5,394 bases of DNA. It comes from Mageeibacillus sp. UBA1257. Its GTDB lineage: Bacteria > Bacillota > Clostridia > UBA1212 > UBA1257. The notes beneath the pieces are model-generated. The model saw nothing but the letters and a program-made list of their open reading frames with translations, searched no databases and had not been told where the DNA came from. Made by a program: the position numbers and the translations under genes. This document shows positions 4,906 to 5,394 of this stretch, piece after piece (position 1 is the first letter of the stretch; every line of letters starts with the position of its first letter). Location of the stretch: assembly GCA_002308775.1 (NCBI GenBank), contig DBVT01000081.1:4869-10262 (forward strand), in the 5' to 3' direction.

Positions 4906-5394
4906 TTATTCCTGTTCCCAGTTGTGGTAAACATTCATAACGTCGTCGTTATCTTCGAGGCCGTCGATCAGTTTTTCGATCTGCTCGAGCTGCTTCTCGT
5001 CAGAAAGCGACGTGTACGACTGAGGGATCATGGAAACTTCAGCTTCGTCGAATTCGTATCCCTTGTTTTCAAGAGCTTCGCGAACAGAGGAGAACGATGC
5101 AGGTGAAGTGAGGATCTCAAAACCATCCTCTGAAACTTCGCAGTCATCAGCTCCCGCTTCCAGCGCGTCCATCATAACTGTATCCTCGTCAAGCTCTCCT
5201 TCCTCGTTGTTTATGACGATAAGACCTTTTTTGTCGAAAAGGAACGAAACGCATCCTGTCTGTCCGAGGTTGCCGCCGTATTTATCGAATATGTGTCTCA
5301 CTTCGCCGGCAGTCCTGTTTCTGTTGTCTGTCACTGTTTCGACGATTATCGCGACGCCTCCCGGGCCGTAGCCTTCGTAAGTGATCTCTTCAAA
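4906..5394 (-). CDS. yebC: YebC/PmpR (TACO1) family protein, C-terminal two thirds (5' end outside window)
   Basis: The frame is open to the right edge and ends in TAA at 4908-4906, giving the last 162 residues; the family is about 240 long, so roughly 80 N-terminal residues, including the SGHSKW-type start, are missing. The fragment opens FEEITYEGYGPGG, followed by VTDNRNRTAGEVRHIF (21-36), GGNLG (40-44) and a VSFLF segment, all strong family signatures. It closes with the acidic stretch LEDNDDVMNVYHNWEQE. YebC proteins were long annotated as transcription regulators (PmpR in Pseudomonas); more recent work ties the family to translation, helping ribosomes through difficult stretches such as prolines, like mitochondrial TACO1. 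Which role applies here cannot be told. It lies upstream of tatD on the same strand, with about 200 bp of structured DNA between them. The GTG at 5334 is internal, not a start. Confidence 0.95.
   Translation of the reverse strand, partial: FEEITYEGYGPGGVAIIVETVTDNRNRTAGEVRHIFDKYGGNLGQTGCVSFLFDKKGLIVINNEEGELDEDTVMMDALEAGADDCEVSEDGFEILTSPASFSSVREALENKGYEFDEAEVSMIPQSYTSLSDEKQLEQIEKLIDGLEDNDDVMNVYHNWEQE

Noticed and set aside
4739..4930. Plus-strand open frame of 63 codons in the yebC-tatD gap
   Set aside because: It runs through the inverted repeats and A/T tracts, has Lys/Ile/Phe-biased content and no Shine-Dalgarno; structure of the DNA, not coding, explains the region.

Overview
The window reads as chromosomal DNA of a low-to-moderate GC Gram-positive bacterium, most likely a clostridial Firmicute. 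Three things point there: a YabE-type cell-wall protein (two DUF348 repeats, G5 domain, 3D domain); the order tatD - yabE - rsmA, a hallmark neighbourhood of Firmicutes; and Shine-Dalgarno sequences of the GGAGG type with frequent non-ATG starts. Genus cannot be given from this stretch. I see no rRNA, tRNA, CRISPR array, insertion sequence or phage gene.

Layout. Positions 1-258 (+) are the C-terminal tail of a protein whose composition resembles the end of DUF853/HerA-like ATPases. After a 38-bp gap comes a complete MATE-family multidrug/sodium antiporter (+). It meets rsmA (-) head-on, and the two share one compact hairpin terminator in which the rsmA stop codon forms part of the loop. On the minus strand, reading right to left, come the 3' part of yebC (entering from the right edge), a roughly 200-bp gap with structured DNA, tatD, a second roughly 200-bp AT-rich gap with a very good sigma-A promoter, yabE, and rsmA 25 bp further on.

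How the genes fit. TatD (metal-dependent nuclease), YabE (membrane-anchored wall remodelling protein) and RsmA (16S rRNA adenine dimethyltransferase) are the conserved tatD-yabE-rnmV-rsmA block of Bacillus and relatives, but rnmV (5S rRNA maturase M5) is absent between yabE and rsmA. yabE and rsmA are probably cotranscribed from the promoter upstream of yabE.

The most interesting signal lies in the yebC-tatD gap. Two abutting perfect TATAAT hexamers on the minus strand are followed within a few bases by a long hairpin: a 10-bp perfect outer stem, a 6-bp inner stem, and a pyrimidine loop with the core CUCUCCCCCUU. It ends in a U5 run. This looks like either a roughly 65-70-nt small RNA with a C-rich, Shine-Dalgarno-complementary loop, or a terminator/attenuator at the very 5' end of the tatD leader. 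I could not match it to a known RNA family from memory. The yabE upstream region also holds an inverted repeat over the -35 box and a 10-bp direct repeat with 22-bp spacing, both possible operator sites.
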